From JBDNJM01 sp041687755 (lineage in GTDB: Bacteria; Planctomycetota; UBA1135; GCA-002686595), in the NCBI GenBank assembly GCA_041687755.1, contig JBDNJM010000183.1, positions 1-18,369 of the forward strand: DNA of 18,369 bases. The letters are read 5' to 3'. Below, piece after piece: positions 7,215 through 15,672 of this stretch (the first letter of the stretch is position 1; each line of letters opens with the position of its first letter). The notes beneath the pieces are model-generated. The model searched no databases. It was not told where the DNA came from and saw only the letters and a list, made by a program, of their open reading frames with translations. Made by a program: the position numbers and the translations under genes.

Positions 7215-7671
7215 TCATCCAAGAACGCCGCCGTTTTTCCGAACTCGGACAGGAACTTGGGCTGCGACAGGAACGGAGTCTCGGCGGTGAGGAGCGTAGC
7301 GACGAACCAGGTCCCGTCGTCACCGCTCGGAGCCCTGGAGTCCGGACCCGCTCAGGCCCGGCCCCATCAACCACGAATCGGCGGGCGAGCGCTCGAAGAC
7401 GAAGGCTGGCCCGGTGCTGATACCGGTCACGGGAGAAACCTCGTTTCCGGGAACCGCGATGTCCCCCACTAGGCGCGCAGGTGACCCCTACTGTCCCGCC
7501 AAGTTTCTCGCAGGAGCCCGGAGCTGCTGCTCCCCGGAGCCCCGGAGCAAGGAGCATATCTGCGGCTCTTGAGAAGGGCCCCCGGGCGGCCGGCGCCCCT
7601 CACACGGGCACCCGCCAGGTTCCCTGAGCCCCAGGCTGGCTCCGACAGCTCCGATCCGCGATCCTGCGCCC
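7215..7671. other. 457-bp gap between serB and the aminotransferase
   Basis: No gene is supported. Several short open frames exist on both strands but show no motifs and have biased R/S/P composition. No strong hairpin follows serB, so transcription may continue into the aminotransferase gene. I found no copy of the stop-anchored repeat here. Confidence 0.45.
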
Positions 7672-8817
7672 ATGGAGACCCTCCCGCGCCTTTGGATTCC
7701 CGGTCCGACCCACGTCCGCCCCGAGCTGCTGCGCCTGTGCGCTGAGCCGATGATCGGGCACCGCACGCCCGACATGGTCGAGCTGCTCGCGCGCACCGAT
7801 CCGCACCTCCCGCTGCTGTTCGGCTACGACCCCGCGAACGGCGCCCGCGCCGCGGTGGCCAGCACGAGCGCCACGGGCATGATGGAGGCCGCGCTGATCG
7901 GCCTTTCCGGGCGACGGGTCCTGAGCGTCGTCGGCGGCGCGTTCGCCAAGCGCTGGCGCGACATCGCCAGGGGGCTGGGGCTAGATGTCGTCACGCTTGA
8001 GATCGCCTGGGGCGAGGCCCCCACGGCTGAACAGCTGACGCGGGCCCTTGAGTCCGACGGACCCTTCGATGCGATCACGCTCGTCGCGAATGAGACCTCC
8101 ACGGGCGTCCTGGCGGAGCTCGACGCCCTCGCAGAAGCACGCCGGGCCGTCGCCCCCGAAGCCCTGCTCCTGGTTGACGCGGTGACCCTAGCGGCGGGCG
8201 GACCCGTTGAAATGGACGCGCGCGGCATCGACTTCGCCGTCACCGGCAGCCAGAAGGCCCTCGCCCTGCCGCCCGGGCTGGCCCCCTTCGTCGCCAGCGC
8301 TCGCTACCTGGAGCAGGCCCGCTCCGCGGAACGCCGGGGCTGGTACCTGGACCCCGTGCGCCTGATCGATGGGCATGCGGCCGGCAAGACGCCGACCACG
8401 CCCGCCATCCCGCTGCTGCGGGCGCTCGCCCAGCAGCTGGAGGACATCTCCGCCGGTGTCGTCGAGGGCGGCGGGTTCGTCGAGCCCGCCGACGCCTGGA
8501 CGGCGCGCTTTGACCGCCACCTCCGCATGCGTGAGCGGGTCACCGCCTGGGCGGCCTCCAGAAGCCTGTGCCCCTTCCCGGCCCGCAAGGAGCTGAATTC
8601 CCCGACCGTGACTTGCGTGTCCACGGCGGGCCCCAACGGGCCCGCTTTCGACGCGGCCGATCTGTGCCGACAGGCTTTGAAGCAGGGCCTCCGTATTTCG
8701 AACGGCTACGGGAATTTGAAGGGCCGCACCTTCAGAATCGGGCACATGGGCGATCACCTGGAGACCGACTTGGAGCACTTGCTCGGCGCTCTTCAGGGCA
8801 CTCCAGCCAAAGCCTGA
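7672..8817 (+). CDS. class-V PLP aminotransferase, AGT/serine-pyruvate type; probable SerC role
   Basis: The 381-residue product belongs to the alanine-glyoxylate/serine-pyruvate aminotransferase branch of fold-type I class-V enzymes. The N-terminus IPGPTHVRPELL and MIGHRTPDM are hallmark segments. S/T-rich phosphate-binding residues lie in STSATGMMEA (about 64-73); D169 (LVDAVTLAAGGP) would pair with the PLP pyridine nitrogen, and K195 in VTGSQKAL forms the Schiff base. The C-terminal FRIGHMGDH carries the substrate-carboxylate arginine. Members of this branch are found beside serA in other bacteria and are thought to supply the phosphoserine aminotransferase step where no classical serC exists. 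Its position behind serA-serB suggests that role; glyoxylate or serine-pyruvate transamination is the alternative. The ATG at 7672 gives the standard N-terminus. Confidence 0.88.
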   Translation: METLPRLWIPGPTHVRPELLRLCAEPMIGHRTPDMVELLARTDPHLPLLFGYDPANGARAAVASTSATGMMEAALIGLSGRRVLSVVGGAFAKRWRDIARGLGLDVVTLEIAWGEAPTAEQLTRALESDGPFDAITLVANETSTGVLAELDALAEARRAVAPEALLLVDAVTLAAGGPVEMDARGIDFAVTGSQKALALPPGLAPFVASARYLEQARSAERRGWYLDPVRLIDGHAAGKTPTTPAIPLLRALAQQLEDISAGVVEGGGFVEPADAWTARFDRHLRMRERVTAWAASRSLCPFPARKELNSPTVTCVSTAGPNGPAFDAADLCRQALKQGLRISNGYGNLKGRTFRIGHMGDHLETDLEHLLGALQGTPAKA

Positions 8818-8836
8818 GCCGCCGGAATCCGGGCTG

Positions 8837-8855
8837 CCGCCCCCAAATAGGGCGG
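8837..8855 (+). terminator. weak hairpin after aminotransferase gene
   Basis: CCGCCC (8837-8842) pairs with GGGCGG (8850-8855) across a 7-nt loop, 20 bp after the stop. No T-run follows directly, so it may only assist termination or stabilise the 3' end. Confidence 0.4.
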
Positions 8856-8894
8856 ACCCCAGGCAATCATCGGTTTTCCCCCCTTCCTGATGCG

Positions 8895-8922
8895 TTGCGG
8901 CCTCCGAATACGGGGCTATCTT
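8895..8922 (+). promoter_or_regulatory. candidate promoter of the dehydrogenase-cytochrome gene
   Basis: TTGCGG (8895-8900) and TATCTT (8917-8922) are separated by 16 bp, about 100 bp before the ATG at 9021. The -10 context GGGGCTATCT resembles the candidate murA -10. This is a by-eye match only. Confidence 0.35.
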
Positions 8923-9020
8923 TCGGGGCTAGGAGCCCTCCACATGCAGGGGACGTCGACCCGCCCGCCGCCAAGCCCTGGCCGGCTTTGTTTGCCTAGC
9001 GCCCCTCCCGACCCACAGTC

Positions 9021-11204
9021 ATGACTCAAGCCCTACGTCAATGGCCCCTCGCGGGTCTCGGTCTTCTGGTAGCGCTCGGATCCTGTGGAGGAGGTGGGGC
9101 CGACGCCGAAGCCCCCGAGTCCACCTTCGGTCTGGAGGGCACCTTTGAGGTCACCGGCCTGGCCTTCGACTTCGGACTGACCCAGGCGGGCGACATCTCG
9201 ACCAAGAGCGCCTACCCGAACATCGGAATCTCGGCCGTCGAGCTGCTGGCCGTGCCCGGCGAGAACCGCATGGTCGCGCTCGACAAGTCGGGCTTCGCCA
9301 CGATCTTCGACGACGACCCCGCCGTCGGGATGGCCACGACCTACCTGGACCTGACCGCCGCCGTCGACCCCTCGGGCGAGGGCGGCCTGCTGAGTGGCGC
9401 GTTCCACCCCGACTTTCCGACCCAGCCGTACTTCTACGCGTTCTATGCGGCGGACGGCCTGAGCCGCTCCGTAATCTCGCGTTTCGAGGTCGTCGGCGGC
9501 TTCCCCGACATCTCGACCGAGCAGGTGCTGCTCGAAATCCCCAAGATCAACAGTTTCCACTTCGGCGGCAAGCTCGCCTTCGGCACCGACAACTACCTTT
9601 ACGTCTCCATCGGCGACGACGGGGTAACGGCCGCCGCCCAAGACCTGGGGAGCCTCACCGGTAAGCTGCTGCGCCTGACCGACACCGGCGCACCGGCGCC
9701 CGGCAACCCGTTCACGAGCGTGCCTGGCGCTGCGCCAGAAGTCTGGGCCTATGGCCTGCGCAACCTCTGGCGCTTCTCCTTCGACTCCATGACCGGTGAG
9801 GTCTGGGGTGCCGATGTCGGAGAAGACCAGCGCGAAGAGATCAACCTGCTGATGGCGGGCCGCAACTACGGCTGGCCGATGTTCGAAGGAACGCTGGAGT
9901 ACGACAACCCCAATGGCGTATTACTCGCCGACACCGAGCCCCCGCTGTTCGAGTACGACCACGGCGAGGGCAAGAGCGTCATCGGCGGCATCGTCTACCG
10001 CGGCTCGGAGCTGCCCTCCCTCGACGGCGCCTACCTGTATGCCGATTCCGTGGTCGGACGTCTGTGGGCCCTGCGCAAGTCGAGCACCAACGTCGTCACC
10101 AACGAGCTGATTGCGACCGGGCTCTCCTTCCCTGTGACCTTCGGCGTCAACAACGCTGGCCTGCCCGTCATTGGCACGCTCGTCGGCGGCGAGATCATCA
10201 CGCTCGAAGAGACCGGCGGCGGCGGCCCCGTGGAGGTCCCCGAGTTGCTCTCCGACACGAACGTGTTCGACGACCTCGCCATCCTCGGCATCAAGGAGGG
10301 GTTCGTGCCCTACGGCGTGAACAGCCCGCTGTGGTCCGACGGCGCCTCTAAGCTGCGCTGGATCGGGCTTCCGCCCGGTGCCCAGATCAGCTTCGACCCG
10401 AGCGGCAACTGGACCTTCCCCATCGGGACGATCCTTGTGAAGCACTTCGACATCGAGTTGGGCACCGGAGCCCCGCGCCGACTCGAAACGCGCGTCATGT
10501 ACCGCACGGTCAACGCCTGGGCCGGGTACAGCTACCGCTGGAACGACGAACAGACCGACGCGACCCGGGTGGATGTGCCCGAGACCCAGACCTTCGAGAT
10601 TGCCGACGCGTTCAACCCCACCGGCATGAGCATGCTGGAGTGGAACTACCCTTCGCCGGCCCAGTGCTTCGCCTGCCACACCCCGGCGGCCGGCTACGGA
10701 CTTGGCGTGCGCACCGAGCAGCTCAACGGCGACTTAGACTACCCGAGCGCTACGGACAATCAGCTGCGCACGCTCGATCACATCAACTTCTTCACGTCTC
10801 CGATCAGCCCTGCGGACGAGCTCCCCGCACTGGTCAACCCGCTCGACTCTAGCCAGCTGCTCCCGGATCGCGCGCGCAGCTACCTGGCCGTGAATTGCGC
10901 CCACTGTCACCTCCCCGGCGGCTTCACGGGCATCGACATGGACCTGCGAGCGCTCACGCTCACGGACCTAATGAACACCCACGGCGTGGCCCCGGTCGCA
11001 GGCGATTTGGGACTCGTCAACCCCGCACGGATCCAGCCGTTCGTGAAGGAGTCCAGCGTGGTCGTCGGACGCATGCTGAGCGAGACCTTCACTCGCATGC
11101 CCCCGCTCGGCTCGCGCCGGGTCGACTATGCGGGCCTGCAGGTGATCGCCTATTGGATCGACTCGGGCGCGCTCGATCCCAACGGTTCGCTGGGCGTGGA
11201 GTAG
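9021..11204 (+). CDS. lipoprotein: PQQ-type sugar dehydrogenase domain fused to diheme cytochrome module
   Basis: The 727-residue product starts with a lipoprotein signal (hydrophobic stretch, then ALGSC with C22), so it is probably anchored outside the cytoplasm. Residues about 40-395 form a glucose/sorbosone-dehydrogenase-like beta-propeller: FHFGGKLAFG with the likely catalytic H180, YLYVSIGDDG, YGLRNLWRFSFD, GADVGEDQREEIN and NYGWP. After a G-rich linker, residues about 410-727 resemble the family of SO2930/HNE_0200-type diheme proteins. Two CxxCH heme-binding sites are visible (CFACH at 549-553, CAHCH at 626-630), and RMPPLG (M693) could supply a distal heme ligand. This suggests oxidation of an extracytoplasmic sugar or alcohol with electrons passed directly to in-cis hemes; substrate and cofactor are not determinable here. 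The ATG at 9021 gives a clean signal peptide. A hairpin lies 15 bp downstream. Confidence 0.82.
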   Translation: MTQALRQWPLAGLGLLVALGSCGGGGADAEAPESTFGLEGTFEVTGLAFDFGLTQAGDISTKSAYPNIGISAVELLAVPGENRMVALDKSGFATIFDDDPAVGMATTYLDLTAAVDPSGEGGLLSGAFHPDFPTQPYFYAFYAADGLSRSVISRFEVVGGFPDISTEQVLLEIPKINSFHFGGKLAFGTDNYLYVSIGDDGVTAAAQDLGSLTGKLLRLTDTGAPAPGNPFTSVPGAAPEVWAYGLRNLWRFSFDSMTGEVWGADVGEDQREEINLLMAGRNYGWPMFEGTLEYDNPNGVLLADTEPPLFEYDHGEGKSVIGGIVYRGSELPSLDGAYLYADSVVGRLWALRKSSTNVVTNELIATGLSFPVTFGVNNAGLPVIGTLVGGEIITLEETGGGGPVEVPELLSDTNVFDDLAILGIKEGFVPYGVNSPLWSDGASKLRWIGLPPGAQISFDPSGNWTFPIGTILVKHFDIELGTGAPRRLETRVMYRTVNAWAGYSYRWNDEQTDATRVDVPETQTFEIADAFNPTGMSMLEWNYPSPAQCFACHTPAAGYGLGVRTEQLNGDLDYPSATDNQLRTLDHINFFTSPISPADELPALVNPLDSSQLLPDRARSYLAVNCAHCHLPGGFTGIDMDLRALTLTDLMNTHGVAPVAGDLGLVNPARIQPFVKESSVVVGRMLSETFTRMPPLGSRRVDYAGLQVIAYWIDSGALDPNGSLGVE

Positions 11205-11218
11205 CGCCGTTCGGGAAG

Positions 11219-11239
11219 AAGCGATCCTCTGGATCGCTT
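11219..11239 (+). terminator. perfect hairpin after the dehydrogenase gene
   Basis: AAGCGATCC (11219-11227) pairs perfectly with GGATCGCTT (11231-11239) around a TCT loop, starting 15 bp after the TAG. It sits between convergent genes, although the minus-strand gene ends 236 bp away at 11475. The 3' tail has only TTGTCC, so it is a short imperfect intrinsic terminator or a 3' stabiliser. Confidence 0.65.
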
Positions 11240-11474
11240 GTCCTGACGTGGCAACGCTCCTCCCGAGACTCCTGACCGCAGCCTCGGTCCCGGGCTGCGC
11301 CGCTTGGCTGTGGAGCGGGGCCCAGATCAGCAACCTGTGGCGGGGCGGCCTCAACGATCCCCCCCCAGCTCGGTGCTCGGCAGCTTCCCGGCAACGCTCA
11401 GCCGACCTGTAGGCGATCGGCAAGTTCATCACGCGCAAGTAGGCGAGCCTGGAGAGCCCACTCCGCGCCTGGCC

Positions 11475-14072
11475 CTAAAAGCCGTCCGCGGCCATGCCAC
11501 GCTTGCGCGCGAGCTGCTCCGCCAGGGCGCGCACCGTCTCCCCGGATAGGCGATGCAGCTGATGCTGAAGGTAGCGCTGCCCGTTGAGCTCCGGGAACCG
11601 CTCGGGATCCGCGGCCAGGCTCGCATCGAGCTCGCTCAAGACGTCGGCGAGCAGCCGCGTGTAAGCAAGACCGTGAACGCCCCGCCGCCGCTCGTCCACC
11701 CGCGCCGCATCGAGAATCTCGGCCAAGGCCATGCGCGGCTCGCTGACCGCGGCGAGGGCGACCAACTCCGCGCGGTACTCGAGCTCCTCCTCCAGGCGCG
11801 CCGGGGAGAGCCGCGCGTCCAAGGCGACCCCGAGCACGCCGCCCAGGTTCTCGCCCAGGGGCAGCAAACGCGTGCGATCGGTCAGATGCCCCTCCTCGTG
11901 AACGAACACGACCTCGAGCAAGTCGTCGAGCGTGAGCGGCCCGGCGCCCGTCGCCCGGCGTTCGTTCCAAAGCACCAGGCGCACCCGATCGCCGCCGTCG
12001 AGCGCCGGGCGCAGGGCGGCGCGGGCGAGTCGCAGCGCCGCCTCTCCGGGAGCCGCGGGGTCCACGGCAGGGCCCCGCCAGTCGAGCCGCCGCTCCAGCT
12101 CCGGGGCGACAAGTTCCTCGAAGCCAGCGTGCAGGGCCTCGATGCGCGCCAGCCGGCGCCGCTCCGCCTCGATGTCGATCCAGTACCCCTCGTGCAGCGC
12201 GGCGCCCGAGACGCCCCCGCCGAGTCGCGCGAGCGAGCCGTCCGCATCCGTGCCCTCGCACAGCAGCAGACTGCCTGCGAACGCGATGCCGAGGTGCTCG
12301 CCGGCGACCTCTCCCGCGTGCAGCAGACGCAGGACGGTCCCATCCAACGGACGCCCCGTGGCCTTGCCGAACATGCCGACGCGCTGGACGCCGGACAGGA
12401 GCTGCGCCAGGCCGGGAACGAACTCGCCCGCACGGCCTAGCTCAAGCTCCGCTTCGCGATCGTGGAACAAGGGCCCCGGCACCGCGATCGTCGCGAACGG
12501 ACCGAAGGGCTGCAGCGGAGACGCAGAGATCGTACCGACTTCCGGACAAGGGGCGGCACCCTCCCAGGCCTCGAGCCCGGGGCGATGGGCTTCGACGGCG
12601 CGCTCCACGCGTTCGAACAACTCTTGAAGATCTGTGGGCCGCGAGGCGAGGGCCGCCCGCTCCTCCTCGAGCGGGCTGATCAGCAGGCTGGGTGCGCCAG
12701 ACTGTAGGGCCCCGATCGCCAGGTCGATTTCCGCCAGCAGCGAGTCCCAGGTCGAGGCGTATCGCGCGATCTGGGCAAGCTCCGTCCGCTGCGCCGGGTC
12801 GAGCTCGCGCTCCCCCGCCGCGCGTGTCACCGCCAAGGTCTCGGGGATCCAGCCGGCGCGCGCGACCCCCGACGCGAGGGACAGCAACTCGGGCCCAGTC
12901 GGCGACTCCGAGAGCCCCGCGGCGAGCGTGGCCAAACGCGCCAGGTCCGGATCGATCGGTAGCCCGCCCGCGCCGCGCGCCGCGTCCGGAAGACGCTCGA
13001 GCCAGCCCGCGATAGCGGCGGCGAAGGCCCCTCTTTCGAACTCGATGCGGCGCTGCTCGACGCTCGAATTCGTGGCCCAAGTCTCTGGCGCGGCCGCGCG
13101 AGCCGCGCCCCCCAAGCTCACCAGAGCAAAGTGCCCGGGCTCGTCGTGGGCCAGCTGCAGATCCGCGCGCTCGGCCACCGCCTCGGCCAGCGCGTGCCGC
13201 ATCCAGGCCGCGCTGCGGCCGAGCGGCTCGCGCGGCAGGTCCCGCGCCAGGTCGACCAGGTCTCGGAGCGGCCCGCCCGCGTGGCGCAGCAGCTCGAGGA
13301 CGCGCTCCACCCCGCGGTTCTGGTGCACCGCATCGCCGCGCACCGCCAGCGCCGCACGCGCCAGGGCGAATCGGAGCCCCAGGGCACTCGGCGCCGTATT
13401 CAGGTCAAGCTCCGCCTCGGAGCCGAAACCGCAGCCCGCGAGCGCCTGGGCACGCTCCCACGCCCGCTCGAGCGTGGCCGCCGCTCCGCGCTCGTCTCCG
13501 ACCACCGCCTGCAGGTCCGCGAACCGTTGGGCGAACAGGGACAGCTCGTAGAGCCCCGCGGCACGGGCGAACGCCCGCTCGGCCGCGGGCAGAGCCGCCG
13601 CGGCACCCCCCGTCAGTTCGCGATCGACGCCGACGCCGTGATGCGGCCAAGCGAGCCGTGGATCCACGGCCGCCGCCATCGCCAACCGCCGCGCGCCCGC
13701 GGCGCCTTCGAGGCGTCCCGCGAGGTACAGCTGCTCGGCCGAACTCTGCCGCTCGACGAGCTGCTGCCGATGGACCTCGAGCGCGTCGCTCCCACCCAGG
13801 TCGCCCCGCGCCAGGTCGTCCAGCGTGCGCCGCGGAGCGATCCACGCCGGCGCGACCTCCAGGGCGCGCTCAAGCTGCTCCCTGGCCGCGTTTGTGCGCG
13901 CTGCGCCCGTTCCTGCGCCCAACTCAGTCCTCGCCCGCTCGAAGAGCACCTGGGCCTCGACCGGTGGCGCCTCGAGCCCGCGCGCGGGGCTGCGAAACAA
14001 GGTGCACGAGACACCGGCCAGGGCCACGAAAAGGCACAGGGCCCGGCTCACATAAAGTCGACGAGGGTGCAT
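11475..14072 (-). CDS. putative lipoprotein with helical repeats and C-terminal HEEGH zinc-peptidase-like domain
   Basis: I do not recognise a named family for the whole 865-residue protein. It begins with MHPRRLYVSR, a hydrophobic segment and GVSC (C23), a plausible lipoprotein signal. Residues about 40-260 are alanine/leucine-rich helical pairs resembling TPRs (for example AREQLERALEVAP, AERAFARAAGLYELS). The middle is low in recognisable motifs. Near the C-terminus VFVHEEGHLTD places an HExxH motif at 725-729, and EYRAE (E765, E769) 36-40 residues later offers a third zinc ligand in the E-x-x-A-E style of gluzincins. An extracytoplasmic metalloprotease or a structural relative is the best guess. 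ribD lies upstream on the same strand, 117 bp away, so co-transcription is possible. The protein is long-lived as an open frame and contains no stop codons or frameshifts. Confidence 0.7.
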   Translation of the reverse strand: MHPRRLYVSRALCLFVALAGVSCTLFRSPARGLEAPPVEAQVLFERARTELGAGTGAARTNAAREQLERALEVAPAWIAPRRTLDDLARGDLGGSDALEVHRQQLVERQSSAEQLYLAGRLEGAAGARRLAMAAAVDPRLAWPHHGVGVDRELTGGAAAALPAAERAFARAAGLYELSLFAQRFADLQAVVGDERGAAATLERAWERAQALAGCGFGSEAELDLNTAPSALGLRFALARAALAVRGDAVHQNRGVERVLELLRHAGGPLRDLVDLARDLPREPLGRSAAWMRHALAEAVAERADLQLAHDEPGHFALVSLGGAARAAAPETWATNSSVEQRRIEFERGAFAAAIAGWLERLPDAARGAGGLPIDPDLARLATLAAGLSESPTGPELLSLASGVARAGWIPETLAVTRAAGERELDPAQRTELAQIARYASTWDSLLAEIDLAIGALQSGAPSLLISPLEEERAALASRPTDLQELFERVERAVEAHRPGLEAWEGAAPCPEVGTISASPLQPFGPFATIAVPGPLFHDREAELELGRAGEFVPGLAQLLSGVQRVGMFGKATGRPLDGTVLRLLHAGEVAGEHLGIAFAGSLLLCEGTDADGSLARLGGGVSGAALHEGYWIDIEAERRRLARIEALHAGFEELVAPELERRLDWRGPAVDPAAPGEAALRLARAALRPALDGGDRVRLVLWNERRATGAGPLTLDDLLEVVFVHEEGHLTDRTRLLPLGENLGGVLGVALDARLSPARLEEELEYRAELVALAAVSEPRMALAEILDAARVDERRRGVHGLAYTRLLADVLSELDASLAADPERFPELNGQRYLQHQLHRLSGETVRALAEQLARKRGMAADGF

Positions 14073-14189
14073 GGGCTAGGCAGCCTAAGCCATCCCCGCT
14101 GCGCCGACGCCGCCGGTCACGGCCCGAGCCCGCTTCGATGCCAGGTGGCGGAACCGGCGAGCGGACCTCGCTCCCCGATCCCCCAGCCT

Positions 14190-15353
14190 CTACAGGAGGA
14201 TGGGCTGCGGAAAGCCCTCGAGCACCGCGTCGGGGCCCACTTCCCGTTCGAGCCGCTGGTCCAGCCGCAGCCGCCCGATCAGCGGGCCCAGGGTATCGCC
14301 CTCGCCGCCGCTCACGTCGCCGGTGTAGATGCGCAGCTGGTCCACGAACCCGGCCTCGAACAGCGCCTGGATCAGCGTCGGGCCCGACTCGAGCATCGCT
14401 CGGCGGATATCGAAGCGCCACATCCACGCCAACGCCTCACGCAAGGCCACATGGCCCTCCGCGTCCGGCCGGAGGCCGTGAATACGGGCGCCGGCCTCGA
14501 GCAGGTCCCGGTGTCGCTTGGCGTTCGCGCCCGCCCGGCACAGCAGCACGACAGGCCCGCCCAGCGCGCCCGCCTCGGGCTCTTCGAACAAGCGCGCGTC
14601 GGGCGGCGTGCTCAGTTCGGTGTCCAGCACGATGCGCATCGGCGCCTTCGTCGCGCCCGGCACGCCACGCACGGTCAGCCGCGGGTCGTCCGCCTTGACG
14701 GTGCCGACCCCCGTCAGGATCGCGTCGACGCCGGCGCGCAGCTGATGCACTTCAGCCAGGGCATCGGGCCCAGAGATCCAGCGCCCGTCGCCGATCTCCG
14801 CCGGAGGAGTGAGATGGCCCGAGCGCGTCTGCGCCCACTTGGCGATCATCCAGGGCCGCGGCCGGCGCAGGCGCTCGTAGTCGATCCAGCGCAGGAAGTG
14901 CGGTGCGACCTCCTCGAGCGGCGGACCGGTCGGCTGGAACTGGACGTCGAGCCCGTGCTCGTCGAGCAGCTGCAGCCCGCGGCCGCGGTGCTCGGGGCTC
15001 GGGTCGAGGCAGCCCACGACGAGGCGCGAGAATCCGGCGGCCAGAATCGCGTCGGTGCACGCGCCTGTCTTGCCAGCGGTCGAGCAGGGCTCGAGGGTCA
15101 CCACCAGCGTGTGCCAGCGCTCTTTGGGGTGACCGGCCGCTTCGGCCGCGGCCATCGCAGAGATTTCGGCGTGTTTGGCGCCCCAGCGACGATGGAATCC
15201 GCGGCCCAGCTCTTCCCCGCTCGAGTCCAGCACCACGGCCCCCACGCAGGGGTTGGGCGCCGCCGCGAACCGAAAGGCCCTGGCCTCCTCCCCGAGTTCC
15301 ACCAGCAGGCGGGAGAGATCAGTGGCCGAGTCGCTGTGCAGCACGTTGTTCAT
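14190..15353 (-). CDS. ribD: bifunctional riboflavin biosynthesis protein RibD
   Basis: RibD deaminates the GTP-derived pyrimidine and then reduces its ribose, two consecutive cytoplasmic steps of riboflavin synthesis. The 387-residue product has an N-terminal CMP/dCMP-deaminase-type domain with PNPCVGAVVLD (33-43), HAE (61-63, zinc histidine and catalytic glutamate) and LEPC-x8-C (C90 and C99). The reductase domain follows from about 165: RPWMIAKWAQTRSGHL, then VDAILTGVGTVKADDPRLTVR, then a diverged LESGPTLIQALF in place of the common VEGGPTL. Length is slightly above the E. coli protein. The ATG at 15353 was chosen because the upstream in-frame extension is R/G-rich and unrelated. It is divergent from mdh and stands apart from other rib genes in this window. 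Confidence 0.93.
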   Translation of the reverse strand: MNNVLHSDSATDLSRLLVELGEEARAFRFAAAPNPCVGAVVLDSSGEELGRGFHRRWGAKHAEISAMAAAEAAGHPKERWHTLVVTLEPCSTAGKTGACTDAILAAGFSRLVVGCLDPSPEHRGRGLQLLDEHGLDVQFQPTGPPLEEVAPHFLRWIDYERLRRPRPWMIAKWAQTRSGHLTPPAEIGDGRWISGPDALAEVHQLRAGVDAILTGVGTVKADDPRLTVRGVPGATKAPMRIVLDTELSTPPDARLFEEPEAGALGGPVVLLCRAGANAKRHRDLLEAGARIHGLRPDAEGHVALREALAWMWRFDIRRAMLESGPTLIQALFEAGFVDQLRIYTGDVSGGEGDTLGPLIGRLRLDQRLEREVGPDAVLEGFPQPILL

Positions 15354-15672
15354 GGGGGCAGTACCGAAACGGATCCTAGTCCAGCTTCGGCCGGGCACCA
15401 GGCCCGAGCTCCACGTACTTGATCGGCGCCTGGCCCGCAAAAATCCGCTCCCGCACCCGATTTGGCGGGGAACTGGGTGCCGGGAAGCGGCCTGGCCGCG
15501 TCCTGATCCTTGCCAGCGAGCCCCAGGCGCGCAGAATAGTCCCCCAGTGCCGCCCCAGGCGGCCCACCGCCGAACGCGGAGCCGCCCGGGCGCAGCCCGC
15601 CCGGCCCCCCGATTCGCCCCCTCTCGAACCGCCCTGCGGCCCGTCCCCTCGGGTCCCTCCAGCACGCCCCCC
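15354..15672. promoter_or_regulatory. divergent intergenic region ribD / mdh
   Basis: This 319-bp gap must hold promoters for both genes. For mdh, TTGCCA (15510-15515) and CAGAAT (15532-15537) are separated by 16 bp, a weak sigma70-like pair about 135 bp before the ATG. Nothing convincing was seen for ribD. No FMN-riboswitch hallmark was recognised before ribD, though I could not fold the region. Confidence 0.4.

Noticed and set aside
7430..7510. Apparent similarity of CGTTTCCGGGAACCGCG at about 7440 to CGTTTCCGTGAGGAACCGCG at about 389, and an inverted-repeat-like stretch near 7480
   Set aside because: The match is short and gapped, and no boundaries or further copies could be seen. It is not enough to call a second repeat family.
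7257..7796. Short open frames on both strands between serB and the aminotransferase
   Set aside because: They have no start-site support, no motif and biased R/S/G/P content, and some overlap the aminotransferase start on the opposite strand.
13131..15422. Very long open frame (763 codons) on the plus strand opposite ribD and the HEEGH lipoprotein
   Set aside because: It is antisense to two genes, one of them with clear catalytic motifs. Its translation is Q/R/H/G-rich with no domain, as expected for a shadow of high-GC coding sequence.
15354..15672. FMN riboswitch upstream of ribD
   Set aside because: I could not find the conserved RFN-element segments by eye on the minus strand. A covariance-model search would be needed to exclude it fully.
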